Notes: a model not told the origin generated them from the sequence alone. A stretch of DNA of 64,000 bases from an uncultured Eubacteriales bacterium (GCA_900542425.1 UQNQ01000006.1:15425-79424); one strand, 5' to 3'. Shown: positions 7,183-16,469, numbered from the stretch's first letter. Numbers and translations: made by a program.

Positions 7183-9873
7183 TTATGATTTGTGCTTCGC
7201 TTTCTTTTTGTCATTCATTCGAACGAAAATTTTAATGATTTCCACAATCGGGATAATGGAGATCGCAAGTCCGAAGGCAATCGCATATTCCATGAGGTCG
7301 AGTTTGGCAAGCTCGAAGGCACCTGCAAGGAACGGAACCTCGATGACAACGGTTGTTAAGATAAGGGAAAGAATGGCTGCGCCCCAGAGCCACGGATTCT
7401 GATTTTTGATTTTAAAAATAGAACCGTGAAGAGAACGCATGTTAAAGGAATGGCAGATTTCCGCCATAGAAAGCGTCAGAAAAGCCATAGAAGTTCCGAG
7501 CTTTTCGGCGGAGTAGAGTCCGTCTGCGATTGCCTGCGCATGATGTGCGTCGGCGAGAACGAAACGGCCTATGAGATAAGAAGCGATGGTGATAAGAGTT
7601 ACAAGGAAGCCCTGATAAGCGATGGCAAAGCCCATCCCGCCTGCAAATACACCTTCTTTGGAATCACGCGGCGCACGCTTCATAATATCAGCTTCAGGTT
7701 TTTCCATACCGAGTGCGAGTGCAGGGAAGCAGTCGGTAATGAGATTGATCCACAGCAGATGGACGGGCTGAAAGATGGAGAAGCCAAAGAGCGTCGCGAT
7801 GAAAATGGACAGCACTTCGGATAGGTTTGACGCCAGCAGGAACTGAATGGATTTACGGATATTGTCGTAAATTCGTCTGCCTTCGCCGACGGCGGAAACG
7901 ATAGTCGCAAAGTTGTCGTCTGTGAGAATCATATCGGCAACATTTTTGGTGACATCTGTTCCTGTAATGCCCATTCCGACGCCGATATCAGCATTTTTGA
8001 TGGAAGGTGCGTCATTGACACCGTCTCCTGTCATGGCGGTAACTTTTCCTTTTTTGCGCCATGCATTGACAATGCGGGTTTTATGCTCTGGCTGCACGCG
8101 AGCATAAACCGAATATTTTTCCACGGCAGATTCGAAATCTTCATCAGAGATGTTGTCAAGCTCCGCTCCGGTAATCGCTTCTTTCGGATCGGATATGATA
8201 CCGAGCTGCATGGCAATCGCAATGGCGGTGTCCTTGTGGTCGCCGGTGATCATGATTGGTCGAATACCGGCTGACCGGCATTCGTCAATAGCGGGTTTTA
8301 CCTCAGGACGCACCGGATCAATCATACCGCAAAGACCGATAAAGCAAAGATCGTTTTCAACGGTTTCCGATTCATAGACGGAAGGTTCTTCCGAGAGCTT
8401 TTTCATGGCAGCGGCAAGCACTCGCAGCGCTTTATCTGCCATGGCTTTATTTTGATTGAGAATAGAGGCTTGGATTTCCGGCGTCATGTCGACCGGGGTA
8501 CCGTTGATAAGCGCTTTGGTGCATCGTTTCAGAATTTCATCCGGGGCGCCCTTTGTAAATTGCACAAGACTTCCGTTTTCTGTTTTATGGACGGTGGTCA
8601 TCATTTTGCGCATGGAGTCGAAAGGAACCTCGCCGATTCTGACAAATTCCGATTTCTGTGTATTTTTGTCGAGACCGAGCTTTGCCGCATAATTGACGAG
8701 CGCACATTCCGTCGGTTCTCCAACCGCCTCTCCGGTCTGTGTGTCAAGCTGAGCATCGGAACACAGCGACATCGCAGTTGCCAGAAGATTTTCATTATCG
8801 CCGTAGTGATCCACGACGGTCATTTTATTTTGTGTCAACGTACCGGTTTTATCCGAACAAATGATTTGCGTGCATCCCAGTGTTTCTACTGCCGTCAGCT
8901 TTCGGATAATGGCATTTCTTTTGGACATGTTGGTGACACCGATAGAAAGCACGATGGTGACGACTGTCGCAAGCCCTTCCGGAATCGCCGCGACAGCAAG
9001 AGACACGGCAACCATGAACGTGTCCAGTACGATTCCGCCGGAGAACTCACCTGTTACCGCAGAACGAATCAGATTAATAGCAAAAATAACGACACAAATA
9101 CCGACAACAAGATACGTTAAAATTTTGCTGAGCTGAGCAAGTTTTTTTTGCAAAGGCGTTTTCCCGTCTTCTGCTTTGGAAAGGGCGTCGGCAATCTTGC
9201 CCATTTCCGTATCCATGCCGGTTGCTGTTACAATGGCTTTTCCGCGTCCATAAACAACCGTACTGCCCATAAAGACCATATTTTTTCGGTCTCCGAGCGA
9301 AATATCACCGTTTGCTCCGGGGGCAAGGATATCTGCGGTTTTGGTGACAGGAACGGATTCTCCTGTCAAGGCAGCTTCTTCAATTTTCAGACTGGCACAT
9401 TCAAGAATACGTGCATCAGCAGGTATGGCGTCTCCTGCTTCCAATACAATGACATCGCCCACAACCAAGTCTTCGCTGCGGATGGTAATTTGGCGCCCTC
9501 CGCGAATCACCTTCGAAGTGGCGGCTGCAATTTCCTGGAGCGCTGCAATCGCTTTTTCCGCTTTGCTCTCCTGAACCACACCGAGTACGGCATTGATGAT
9601 AACGACTGCCATGATGATGATGACATCTGACGGGAATTCATTTTCCATGATTGCCATAATGCCGGAAATGACGGCAGCGACAATCAGGATGATCGTCATT
9701 GGTTCGGCAAGCTGTTTTAAAAAACGGTGCAAAAGGGATTCTTTTTTACCTTCGACCAGCTTGTTTTTACCGTTTTGTGCAAGCCTTTTTTCCGCTTCGG
9801 TTTCCGTAAGTCCATCGGGAGACGAAGTAAGCTCTGCAAGAACATCTGCCGAGCCTTTCAGGTACTCTTTCAT
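7183..9873 (-). CDS. P-type Ca2+/Mn2+-transporting ATPase (PMR1/SPCA-like, type IIA)
   Basis: An 896-residue P-type ATPase. Seen: N-terminal cation-ATPase domain, TGES in the actuator domain near residue 170, AAIPEGLATVV in M4, phosphorylation motif DKTGTLT (Asp about residue 341), MTGDGVNDAPSIKNAD hinge, and NLITDCFPALALG in M6. The M4 PEGL plus M6 NxxxD pair matches secretory-pathway type pumps with a single ion site, which carry Ca2+ and Mn2+. I choose ATG 9873 (AGGAG 10 bases upstream) over an in-frame TTG at 9879. A yybP-ykoY Mn2+ riboswitch in its leader argues that Mn2+ efflux is a main job. Confidence 0.9.
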   Translation of the reverse strand: MKEYLKGSADVLAELTSSPDGLTETEAEKRLAQNGKNKLVEGKKESLLHRFLKQLAEPMTIILIVAAVISGIMAIMENEFPSDVIIIMAVVIINAVLGVVQESKAEKAIAALQEIAAATSKVIRGGRQITIRSEDLVVGDVIVLEAGDAIPADARILECASLKIEEAALTGESVPVTKTADILAPGANGDISLGDRKNMVFMGSTVVYGRGKAIVTATGMDTEMGKIADALSKAEDGKTPLQKKLAQLSKILTYLVVGICVVIFAINLIRSAVTGEFSGGIVLDTFMVAVSLAVAAIPEGLATVVTIVLSIGVTNMSKRNAIIRKLTAVETLGCTQIICSDKTGTLTQNKMTVVDHYGDNENLLATAMSLCSDAQLDTQTGEAVGEPTECALVNYAAKLGLDKNTQKSEFVRIGEVPFDSMRKMMTTVHKTENGSLVQFTKGAPDEILKRCTKALINGTPVDMTPEIQASILNQNKAMADKALRVLAAAMKKLSEEPSVYESETVENDLCFIGLCGMIDPVRPEVKPAIDECRSAGIRPIMITGDHKDTAIAIAMQLGIISDPKEAITGAELDNISDEDFESAVEKYSVYARVQPEHKTRIVNAWRKKGKVTAMTGDGVNDAPSIKNADIGVGMGITGTDVTKNVADMILTDDNFATIVSAVGEGRRIYDNIRKSIQFLLASNLSEVLSIFIATLFGFSIFQPVHLLWINLITDCFPALALGMEKPEADIMKRAPRDSKEGVFAGGMGFAIAYQGFLVTLITIASYLIGRFVLADAHHAQAIADGLYSAEKLGTSMAFLTLSMAEICHSFNMRSLHGSIFKIKNQNPWLWGAAILSLILTTVVIEVPFLAGAFELAKLDLMEYAIAFGLAISIIPIVEIIKIFVRMNDKKKAKHKS

Positions 9874-9910
9874 TGACAAGTTACTCCTTTGAGATAAATT
9901 TTAAGGCGTG

Positions 9911-10060
9911 AAAGTCCTTTTTGCTTGGAATTACCATATTAAAAAGGACTTATCTGCCCCTTACAGATAAGTCTCATCGTTTCAAATAAAGCCAGAACGG
10001 ACAGCTTCCGCTCAAGGTGTTGACTTTATTACGGCTATGCGTCGACTACTCCCTTATGTG
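9911..10060 (-). ncRNA. yybP-ykoY manganese riboswitch
   Basis: On the minus strand the leader carries the class hallmarks: AAGGGAGUAG (10046-10055), GUCAAC shortly after, and ACGAUGAGACUU (about 9968-9979), arranged in that order with intervening stems. A closing hairpin ACTTATCTG/CAGATAAGT (9948-9972) shares bases 9948-9951 with a downstream 11-bp stem AAGTCCTTTTT/AAAAAGGACTT (9912-9951), so the two look mutually exclusive. There is no T-run after the second stem, so control of translation is more likely than termination. The only downstream gene is the P-type ATPase. Confidence 0.85.
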
Positions 10061-10150
10061 CTATTATTCTATCATTCCGGAAAAGGGATGTCAAGGGGAA
10101 AACTGCGAAAATTTCATGATACCGGTAAATCTTTCTTTGTTGGTGCCTGA

Positions 10151-10183
10151 AAAAAGAAAAGATCTGCCGTATGCCGGCAGATC
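10151..10183 (-). terminator. Terminator after the AI-2E family transporter gene
   Basis: Stem GATCTGCCG/CGGCAGATC (10161-10183) with a 5-base loop. Reading on the minus strand it is followed by TTTTCTTTTT. It ends the pit-DUF47-permease transcript. Confidence 0.85.
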
Positions 10184-10228
10184 AAAGGTAAATTTACTGA
10201 AATGGCTGCTGTTTTGTGATAAAAACAT

Positions 10229-11548
10229 TTATTTTTTATGATTTTTTTTGATTTTATTCGTGAGATTGGAAAAGAAGTTTTTGGTTCTGCTCCAAAAGTT
10301 AGAAAAGAATTCTCTGAATTTTTCTTTTTTACTTTTGCCGGTATCGGCGCCTTTTGACTCATACAAGCGTCGGTTTGTTTCACTCATATAAGCGAGTGTG
10401 TCAACCGGCATTGATTTTTTCATGAGCTTTTCTTCAATTTTTCTTTTTACAATCACATAAATGACTGAGAATACAGGTACGCCGATAAACATTCCCACAA
10501 CGCCGAAAAGTCCTGACATCAGTGTAATGGATACAATGACCCAAACAGGCGCAAGTCCGGTAGAAGCGCCATGAATTCTCGGGGCGATGATGTTGCCGTC
10601 AATCTGTTGAAGCACTAAAATCATCAAAATGAAATAAATGGCTAATACCGGCTGGTGTACAAATAAGATGATAGCGCTTGGTACCGCTCCGATAAAAGGA
10701 CCAAAAATAGGGATAATATTGGTGACTCCGATGATGACACTGATAAGAGGAGAATAAGGCATGCGGAGTATTTGCATCATAATGAAGCAGATTACACCGA
10801 CAAGAATGGAATCCAGAATGGCGCCTGTGAAGTATCTGCCAAAGGTTCTGTCCGCAAGCGATACCGTTTCCAGTATGGACTGATAATATCTGTCAGGAAG
10901 GAACGCACGGATAAATTTTTTTGCCTGTGAAGAGATTCGTTCCTTGGCGGCAAGAAAGTAAACCGCGAAGATGACTCCGAGCACGATATCAAATACGGCG
11001 GAAGCAACCGATTGCAGCTGTTCTGTCAGTTTCGGAAGATATTCGGAAAGCAGATCATAGGAGCGGTCGACAAAATCATTGATATAGGTTAGAATCGTAT
11101 TGACGGCAGTTGCGAATATGCCTCCGTTTGCTGCGATAGAATCTGCAAATTCCTGAAGGGATTCTATATAAGAGGGAAGCTTTGCGCCAAGCTCTTTTAC
11201 GCTGTCGACCAAATGCGGCAGGATCATCCAAATGAAAAGAACTAGAAACAGAAAAAATGTCAACATTGCCGCTGATACGGACAATATTCTGCGGGAAGTT
11301 CTGGAAAGCCCGGGCTTGTTTGGATCGGAACGGAAAACTTTTTCTTCATACAGCTTCACAAGAGGTTTGAGAATATAGGCGAGAAAAGCTCCGTAAATCA
11401 AAGGCGCGCAAATCTTCAATACTTTGGAAAGCGCGCCGCCGATTTCATCAAATTTCAGAAAGAAGAATACGAACAAAACGCCGGCAAGAAGCACAATCGC
11501 GGTATAAACGGCGATTGTGGTATATTTTTTATTCCATTGTGGCTTCAT
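10229..11548 (-). CDS. AI-2E family transporter (PerM/YtvI-type membrane protein)
   Basis: A 439-residue polytopic membrane protein of the AI-2 exporter superfamily (UPF0118). Seen: two hydrophobic N-terminal segments, a soluble middle region, the conserved block SVIIGVTNIIPIFGPFIGAVPSA and later GNIIAPRI, then more helices and a basic C-terminal tail rich in Lys and Phe. Family members are secondary transporters for varied substrates (AI-2, ions), so no substrate is given. GGAGG is 7 bases upstream. It follows the DUF47 gene by 34 bases and probably shares its transcript. Confidence 0.85.
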   Translation of the reverse strand: MKPQWNKKYTTIAVYTAIVLLAGVLFVFFFLKFDEIGGALSKVLKICAPLIYGAFLAYILKPLVKLYEEKVFRSDPNKPGLSRTSRRILSVSAAMLTFFLFLVLFIWMILPHLVDSVKELGAKLPSYIESLQEFADSIAANGGIFATAVNTILTYINDFVDRSYDLLSEYLPKLTEQLQSVASAVFDIVLGVIFAVYFLAAKERISSQAKKFIRAFLPDRYYQSILETVSLADRTFGRYFTGAILDSILVGVICFIMMQILRMPYSPLISVIIGVTNIIPIFGPFIGAVPSAIILFVHQPVLAIYFILMILVLQQIDGNIIAPRIHGASTGLAPVWVIVSITLMSGLFGVVGMFIGVPVFSVIYVIVKRKIEEKLMKKSMPVDTLAYMSETNRRLYESKGADTGKSKKEKFREFFSNFWSRTKNFFSNLTNKIKKNHKK

Positions 11549-11582
11549 CGCTTTTCCTCCTTCTCCCGGATTTCAAGTGGAA

Positions 11583-12206
11583 TTACAAATTGCCGATTAC
11601 GATGCTTTCCACAATATTGGCAACGTCCTCACAATAGTCACAAACATTTTCAAAAGCTTTATAAATATCGCGCCAAACAATGATTTCAATCGGGTCTTTG
11701 CTTGTCGCGTGTAAATTTTTCATGACAGATATGTAGAGTTGATCTCCTTCTTCCTCAAGCCGATTGATTTCTATAATAATATCCTTAATGGTTTTGGATT
11801 TTTTGAAATTTCGGAATTCTTCCAGAAGTTCTCCGACCTTGTTGCAGCAGCGAATCAGAAGATTGGAAAATTCGATACTGTCAGGCCGAATAAACTTGAC
11901 CTGATCCATGTTAATCTGAATGACGACATCTTCGACGGAGTCGGTGATGTCATCGATTGCCTGGCTGAGTTTGATAATGTCATCCCGTTCAATCGGCGTG
12001 ATGAATGCTTTTACGAGTGCGGAGAGCATATCGTGTTTCTTTTCATCCGCTTTATGTTCCACTTCATGAAGCTTCCACATAATGTCGTCAATCTCATCAG
12101 AATTGAACTGAGTAAGAACAGAATGAAGCACCTGTGCGGCTTCCCCTGCGAGAGCGGCACATTCCGCAAAGGTGTTAAAATAAAAGGAATCGCTTTTTGC
12201 AGCCAT
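11583..12206 (-). CDS. DUF47 family PhoU-like accessory protein of Pit
   Basis: A 207-residue all-helical protein of the DUF47/TIGR00153 family, structurally like PhoU. The sequences HEVEHKADEKKHDM and ITPIERDDIIKLSQAIDDITDSVEDV are the family signature, with E/D-xxx-D metal-ligand patterns. Members pair with Pit phosphate permeases and modulate them. ATG 12206 is chosen because GGAGG lies 8 bases upstream. It is directly downstream of pit, the reverse of the commoner DUF47-pit order. Confidence 0.88.
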   Translation of the reverse strand: MAAKSDSFYFNTFAECAALAGEAAQVLHSVLTQFNSDEIDDIMWKLHEVEHKADEKKHDMLSALVKAFITPIERDDIIKLSQAIDDITDSVEDVVIQINMDQVKFIRPDSIEFSNLLIRCCNKVGELLEEFRNFKKSKTIKDIIIEINRLEEEGDQLYISVMKNLHATSKDPIEIIVWRDIYKAFENVCDYCEDVANIVESIVIGNL

Positions 12207-12324
12207 GAATTTGACCTCCAAGAATAAAAATACAGAATGAATATGAGAGATATTGTTGCTTTTCTTTCAATGTATCTTCACCGCAAAAGAGAAAAGATAT
12301 TCACCGATTACAATATGGCGGGAA

Positions 12325-13377
12325 TCAAAAAATTGCCATAAAGAGCTTTGCCATCAGAAAACTGATAAGTCCGCAACCCGGGAAAGTGAGAACCCACGTG
12401 AGAACCATATCTTTGACGACTCCGAAATTGATGGCAGACAGCCGTTTGGTGGCGCCGACACCCATAATGGCAGTCGTTTTCGTGTGTGTTGTGCTGAGAG
12501 GGATTCCGAAAACAGATGCGATAAGCAAGGTAACTGCGGCACCGATGTCGGCAGAGAAGCCCTGATAGCTTTGCAGCTTGACCATGTCCATGCCAACGGA
12601 TTTGATGATTTTATATCCTCCGAGCGATGTGCCGAGCGCCATGACAACCGAACAAAGAATCATCATCCAAATCGGGAGTGTAAATTGTCCGTCTGTCGCT
12701 TGACCATTGGCAAGAAAAACACTGAGAATCATAACGCCCATGAATTTCTGACCGTCCTGAGCACCGTGCATAAAAGACATTGCTGCGCCCCCGAAGATTT
12801 GAGCGCCTCTGAAAAATCCCGTTGTTTTTCTCCGGTCGGTTTTCCGGAAAATTGCTTCGGTAAGCTTGGTGAACAGGAAACCACTACAAAATCCGAGAAC
12901 GGTCGCGAGCACCAATCCATAAAGTACTTTTACCCATTCGGAACCGTTGATTCCGTTAAAGTTGCCATGAAAAGCGATAGCGGCACCGGAAAGTCCTGCG
13001 ATAAGCGCATGACTCTCGCTGGTCGGAATTCCGAAATACCATGCAAGTGTTGCCCAGACGATAATAGCGAAAAGCGCTGCGCAGAGCGCTGTGATCGCTT
13101 CTTCGCTGTTCCCGTTGAAATCCACCATTTTCTGAATGGTTGTGGCAACGGTTGCATTGATAAGCGTCATAACAAAGACACCGAGAAAATTAAATACAGC
13201 GGACATGAAAACCGCCGCTCTCGGCGGCATCGCCCGTGTTGCGACACATGTCGCAATGGCATTGGGTGCATCAGTCCATCCGTTCACGAAAATTACGCCG
13301 AGCGTAAGCAGTACTGTGATGAGAAGAACGGGACTTGAAATGAGTTGTTCGATAAACCAGGTAAATTCAATTTCCAA
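12325..13377 (-). CDS. pit: Inorganic phosphate transporter, Pit family
   Basis: A 350-residue permease that takes up metal-phosphate by proton symport. Both family repeats are visible: GWTDAPNAIATCVATRAM at the N-terminus and SVFGIPLSTTHTKTTAIMGVG in the C-terminal half, plus GIPTSESHALIAG. Around ten membrane segments. The start is a TTG at 13377 with AAAGGG about 9 bases upstream. First gene of a pit-DUF47-permease operon whose promoter lies at 13474-13502. Confidence 0.92.
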   Translation of the reverse strand: MEIEFTWFIEQLISSPVLLITVLLTLGVIFVNGWTDAPNAIATCVATRAMPPRAAVFMSAVFNFLGVFVMTLINATVATTIQKMVDFNGNSEEAITALCAALFAIIVWATLAWYFGIPTSESHALIAGLSGAAIAFHGNFNGINGSEWVKVLYGLVLATVLGFCSGFLFTKLTEAIFRKTDRRKTTGFFRGAQIFGGAAMSFMHGAQDGQKFMGVMILSVFLANGQATDGQFTLPIWMMILCSVVMALGTSLGGYKIIKSVGMDMVKLQSYQGFSADIGAAVTLLIASVFGIPLSTTHTKTTAIMGVGATKRLSAINFGVVKDMVLTWVLTFPGCGLISFLMAKLFMAIF

Positions 13378-13473
13378 AACACGTAGCCCTTTCCGACAAA
13401 GAATGCCGGCCTTTCCTTTTGCAGATGCCGTTCGACATATCTTGATTTCATTTGTTATCTCTATAACGTTTCT

Positions 13474-13502
13474 ATATTATCATAGATTTTCAGCAAATTC
13501 AA
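13474..13502 (-). promoter_or_regulatory. Promoter of the pit operon
   Basis: On the minus strand TTGAAT (13497-13502) and TAATAT (13474-13479) are separated by 17 bases, about 100 bases upstream of pit. Confidence 0.6.
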
Positions 13503-13612
13503 CCTGTTTTTTTGATTTTTATGAATCAAATCACGGAATTCTGGTCAAGACCGAAAAAATCCGGAATAAATGGGATCTGTACGAAATAAAATATAAATAA
13601 TTAATCGACATC

Positions 13613-13641
13613 TTGACAATTTGCTGTTTTCATGATACAAT
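13613..13641 (+). promoter_or_regulatory. Promoter of the CNNM transporter leader
   Basis: TTGACA (13613-13618), 17-bp spacer, TACAAT (13636-13641). It drives a roughly 240-base leader before the transporter gene. Confidence 0.8.
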
Positions 13642-13675
13642 AGATCAAAATGATTTTAAAGGATGGTGAACGGAA

Positions 13676-13747
13676 ATGGATGACGGCGGTAGTACGGACA
13701 ATACGGATAATTGCTTCGCTGTACATACATTCCATTTAATTCTATAA
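13676..13747 (+). CDS. Leader peptide upstream of the CNNM transporter
   Basis: A 23-codon ORF starting about 30 bases after the -10 box. The N-terminal half is MDDGGSTDNTDN, very rich in Asp, Gly, Asn and Thr; the rest is FAVHTFHLIL-like. A GGTGA is near the start codon. Its last codons form the left arm of an 11-bp helix (13738-13748 with 13807-13817) that encloses a terminator-like hairpin, the layout expected of a translation-coupled attenuator. Whether it is translated is inference. Confidence 0.55.
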   Translation: MDDGGSTDNTDNCFAVHTFHLIL

Positions 13748-13817
13748 AGATTAAGAAGCATAGTCTATGGGCGGAAATCGGCATAGGCTGTGCTTTTTTG
13801 CATATTTTTATAGAATT
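13738..13817 (+). promoter_or_regulatory. Attenuator-like hairpins in the CNNM transporter leader
   Basis: An inner 14-bp stem (13756-13769 with 13782-13795, two G-U pairs) runs into six T (13794-13799), an intrinsic terminator lying about 85 bases before the transporter start. It is enclosed by an 11-bp stem AATTCTATAAA / TTTATAGAATT (13738-13748, 13807-13817) whose left arm overlaps the end of the leader ORF, so ribosome position on the leader could decide folding. Confidence 0.65.
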
Positions 13818-13883
13818 TTGATGAAAATTGTATTGTAAGACATAGGGCATCTTGTTGATGAAATGTCAGAACTGAGGAGAAAC

Positions 13884-15206
13884 ATGATAGGCGCGATTAT
13901 ATTACAGATTGTACTTATATTTTTGAATGCGGTGTTTGCGGCTGCGGAAATTGCGGTTGTGTCCACAAACAGCGCAAAGCTTGAAAAAATGGCGGAGGAT
14001 GGAGACAAAAAAGCCAAAAAACTGTTTTCATTAACAAAAAATCCGTCGAAATTTTTATCTACTATTCAGGTTGCAATTACCCTGGCAGGATTACTGGGAA
14101 GCGCATACGCTGCCGATAATTTTGCAGGACCACTTGTTGAATGGATTGTAAGTTGGGGAGTCAAGATTCCGGCGGATACACTGAATTCCATTTGTGTATT
14201 TGTCATTACACTGATTCTTTCTTATTTCAGCATTGTCTTCGGTGAACTGGTGCCGAAGCGTCTTGCCATGAGAAATGCGGAAAAAATGGCGCTTGGAATG
14301 TCGGGAATGCTGAAATTTGTTTCTTGTGTATTTGCTCCGTTTGTATGGGTTCTTACGAAATCCACCAATGGACTGCTTCGTCTTCTTCATATCAATCCGG
14401 ATGAACAAGATGACGCCGTAACGGAAGAAGAAATTCGTATGATGCTGGATACCGGAAGCGAAAAGGGTACCATTGACAGCATGGAGAACGAAATGATTCA
14501 AAATGTTTTTGAATTTGATGATGTTTCAATTTCCGAGGTATGTACTCACCGTCGTGATGTCGCTATTTTATATAAAGAAGACCCTATTGCCGAGTGGAAA
14601 AAAACAATGGCTGAGACCAGACACGGTTTTTATCCGATCTGTGGGGAAGACTCCGATGATGTGATTGGCGTTTTAGACAGTAAGAAATTTTTCCGTATTG
14701 AAGCCTCATCCGTTGAGGCTGCTATCCGGGCTGCTGCGGAGAAACCATATTTTGTGCCGGAAAATATGAAAGCCGATGTGCTTTTCCAAAACATGAAGGA
14801 AACGCGGAATTATTTTGCTATCGTCATTGATGAATACGGCGGCATGAGCGGCGTTGTGACGATTCACGATTTGTTGGAGCTTTTGGTAGGAGATCTTGCT
14901 GACAAGGAAGACGAATATGTGGAGGAAATTCAAAAGACAGGCGAAAATGAATGGCGTATCGCCGGTTCCGCTTCTTTGGAAAAGGTGGGTGAAGAGCTTG
15001 ATCTTACCTTTGATACAGAAGATTGTGATACGTTCGGCGGCTATATTTTCGGTCTGCTCGGCGCTGTGCCGGATGACGGCAGCACGTTTGAGCTGGAAAC
15101 TGACGACCTGAAAATCCGTGTCGATGCGGTGGAAGATCATCGGATTGAAAGTACGGTTGTACAGAAGAAAGAAAAACCCGAGCAGGAGCAGACAGAAGAG
15201 CCATAA
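13884..15206 (+). CDS. CNNM/HlyC-CorC family transporter (DUF21, CBS pair, CorC_HlyC)
   Basis: A 440-residue membrane protein. Seen: DUF21 membrane domain (residues about 1-190, AAEIAVVSTNSAKLEKM, FGELVPKRLAMRN), a CBS pair (about 200-330, with RHGFYPICGEDSDDVIGVL and FAIVIDEYGGMSGVVTIHDLLE) and a C-terminal CorC_HlyC domain (about 345-420). Members are linked to Mg2+ or Co2+ efflux. The ATG at 13884 is chosen because GAGGAG precedes it closely; an in-frame ATG 21 bases earlier has no ribosome binding site. Expression is probably controlled by the upstream leader. Confidence 0.9.
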   Translation: MIGAIILQIVLIFLNAVFAAAEIAVVSTNSAKLEKMAEDGDKKAKKLFSLTKNPSKFLSTIQVAITLAGLLGSAYAADNFAGPLVEWIVSWGVKIPADTLNSICVFVITLILSYFSIVFGELVPKRLAMRNAEKMALGMSGMLKFVSCVFAPFVWVLTKSTNGLLRLLHINPDEQDDAVTEEEIRMMLDTGSEKGTIDSMENEMIQNVFEFDDVSISEVCTHRRDVAILYKEDPIAEWKKTMAETRHGFYPICGEDSDDVIGVLDSKKFFRIEASSVEAAIRAAAEKPYFVPENMKADVLFQNMKETRNYFAIVIDEYGGMSGVVTIHDLLELLVGDLADKEDEYVEEIQKTGENEWRIAGSASLEKVGEELDLTFDTEDCDTFGGYIFGLLGAVPDDGSTFELETDDLKIRVDAVEDHRIESTVVQKKEKPEQEQTEEP

Positions 15207-15280
15207 TGAATTGAAATTTTGAGTGCTGCTTCGCATCGCCTCTTGAGTATAGTGGCGTAGCTTGAATAAAAAATAAAGAA

Positions 15281-15309
15281 AGCCAGCACCAAAGGATGCT
15301 GGCTTTCTT
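15281..15309. terminator. Convergent hairpin between transporter and methyltransferase
   Basis: Stem GAAAGCCAGCA/TGCTGGCTTTC with an 8-base loop. The T-rich side (TTTATTTTTT) is on the minus strand, so it best ends the methyltransferase transcript but may serve both. Confidence 0.65.
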
Positions 15310-15492
15310 GGTAGGAAAGTATTTTCCGACTGCTATATTTTCGATTGACTAAAAGACGCATACGGCAAAAAACGCATATAAAAAATATGCTTTACGATGC
15401 GGCATCTAAGCCATGGAAAAAGGAAAAAGCCCGGAGCGCAAAATGGCTCCAAGCTCTGCTTCTAGTGGAGAAATAGTAACGTAAAACGAATT

Positions 15493-16254
15493 TTATAAAG
15501 TGCATTCATACAATAGTGTTTCACTTTTATTGTCAATCGCAAATTCCTTGTTAAAAGATGAATACACTTTTATAGACGAAAATCCGATTTCTTTCAACAA
15601 TTTTTCCATTTCGCCTAATTTATATAAGTGTGTTTGAAAATCCATTGTTTCACTTTGCAATAATTGCGTTCCGTTGTAAAGTTCATAAACGGAAGGAGAA
15701 AACTGTGTTTGAGTTTGCTCGTCGTAATAATTTTTGGTTTTCAGCAATAAATCATATCCTTGCTCTGTTTTTACAGAAACGGTAACCTGATAGTCGCCGT
15801 CATCTTTGCATCGGTCGGCAATCGTATCAACGGCAAATACAAATTTACCGTTCTGTGACAGTAAATCTTTTAATTTTCTCAAAATCTTTTTGCACTCATT
15901 TAAATCCGTAAACAGCGAAACGGAGCCAGACGAAATAAAAATATAATCGTACTTTTCGTTTGGTAAATATTCCGTTATATCTGCATGGACAGTTTTTGCA
16001 TTGGGTGCTTTCTGTTTTAACTTTTTCAGCATTTCATCAGACAAATCCATTCCACAAATATCAAAGCCGTATTCTAAAAACGGAACAAGAAATCGTCCGC
16101 TGCCGCATAGGGGCTCTAAAATTTTTTGTCTTTTTTTTGCATAGGAAAGGTAAAAGTCAAGTTCGTCCTTCGGGGCAACCTTGTGTAAAATTTCATACAT
16201 TTCCGTACATAAGCTGCCATAATAATTTTGCTTTACTTGTTCCATAATCTCCAT
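15493..16254 (-). CDS. Class I SAM-dependent methyltransferase
   Basis: A 253-residue methyltransferase. Seen: motif I EPLCGSGRFLVPF near residue 50, an acidic residue in GMDLSDEML for the SAM ribose, and ADITEYLPNEKYDYIFISSGS. The substrate is unknown. It is monocistronic, facing the CNNM gene, and visibly richer in A/T codons (AAA, AAT, TTT) than its neighbours, which hints at recent acquisition. ATG 16254 has only a weak AGAAAG in front; an in-frame ATG at 16245 is an alternative. Confidence 0.85.
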   Translation of the reverse strand: MEIMEQVKQNYYGSLCTEMYEILHKVAPKDELDFYLSYAKKRQKILEPLCGSGRFLVPFLEYGFDICGMDLSDEMLKKLKQKAPNAKTVHADITEYLPNEKYDYIFISSGSVSLFTDLNECKKILRKLKDLLSQNGKFVFAVDTIADRCKDDGDYQVTVSVKTEQGYDLLLKTKNYYDEQTQTQFSPSVYELYNGTQLLQSETMDFQTHLYKLGEMEKLLKEIGFSSIKVYSSFNKEFAIDNKSETLLYECTL

Positions 16255-16419
16255 CTTTCTTTAAAAGTTATCATGTATTATTTGTAACAATAGTATTATA
16301 TCACAGTAATCTCGTTTTGTCGATGGTTCCTTTTACAGCAGCAAGATAAAAGAAGTTAAGAAAGGGCAACCGGGCTTGAGAAGATTTCGCAAGCCCGGTC
16401 ACTTTTATTCTAACTCTGA

Positions 16420-16469
16420 AAAGAAAAAAGTAAATCCGAACCAATCGGTTGTTACCAAAAGGTTCGGAC
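16420..16469 (-). terminator. Terminator downstream of tRNA-Ala
   Basis: On the minus strand TCCGAACC (16461-16468) pairs with GGTTCGGA (16435-16442) and is followed by TTTACTTTTTTCTTTT. Confidence 0.7.

Noticed and set aside
12253..13338. 361-codon frame antisense to pit
   Set aside because: Lies fully over a conserved permease; composition typical of reverse-frame noise.
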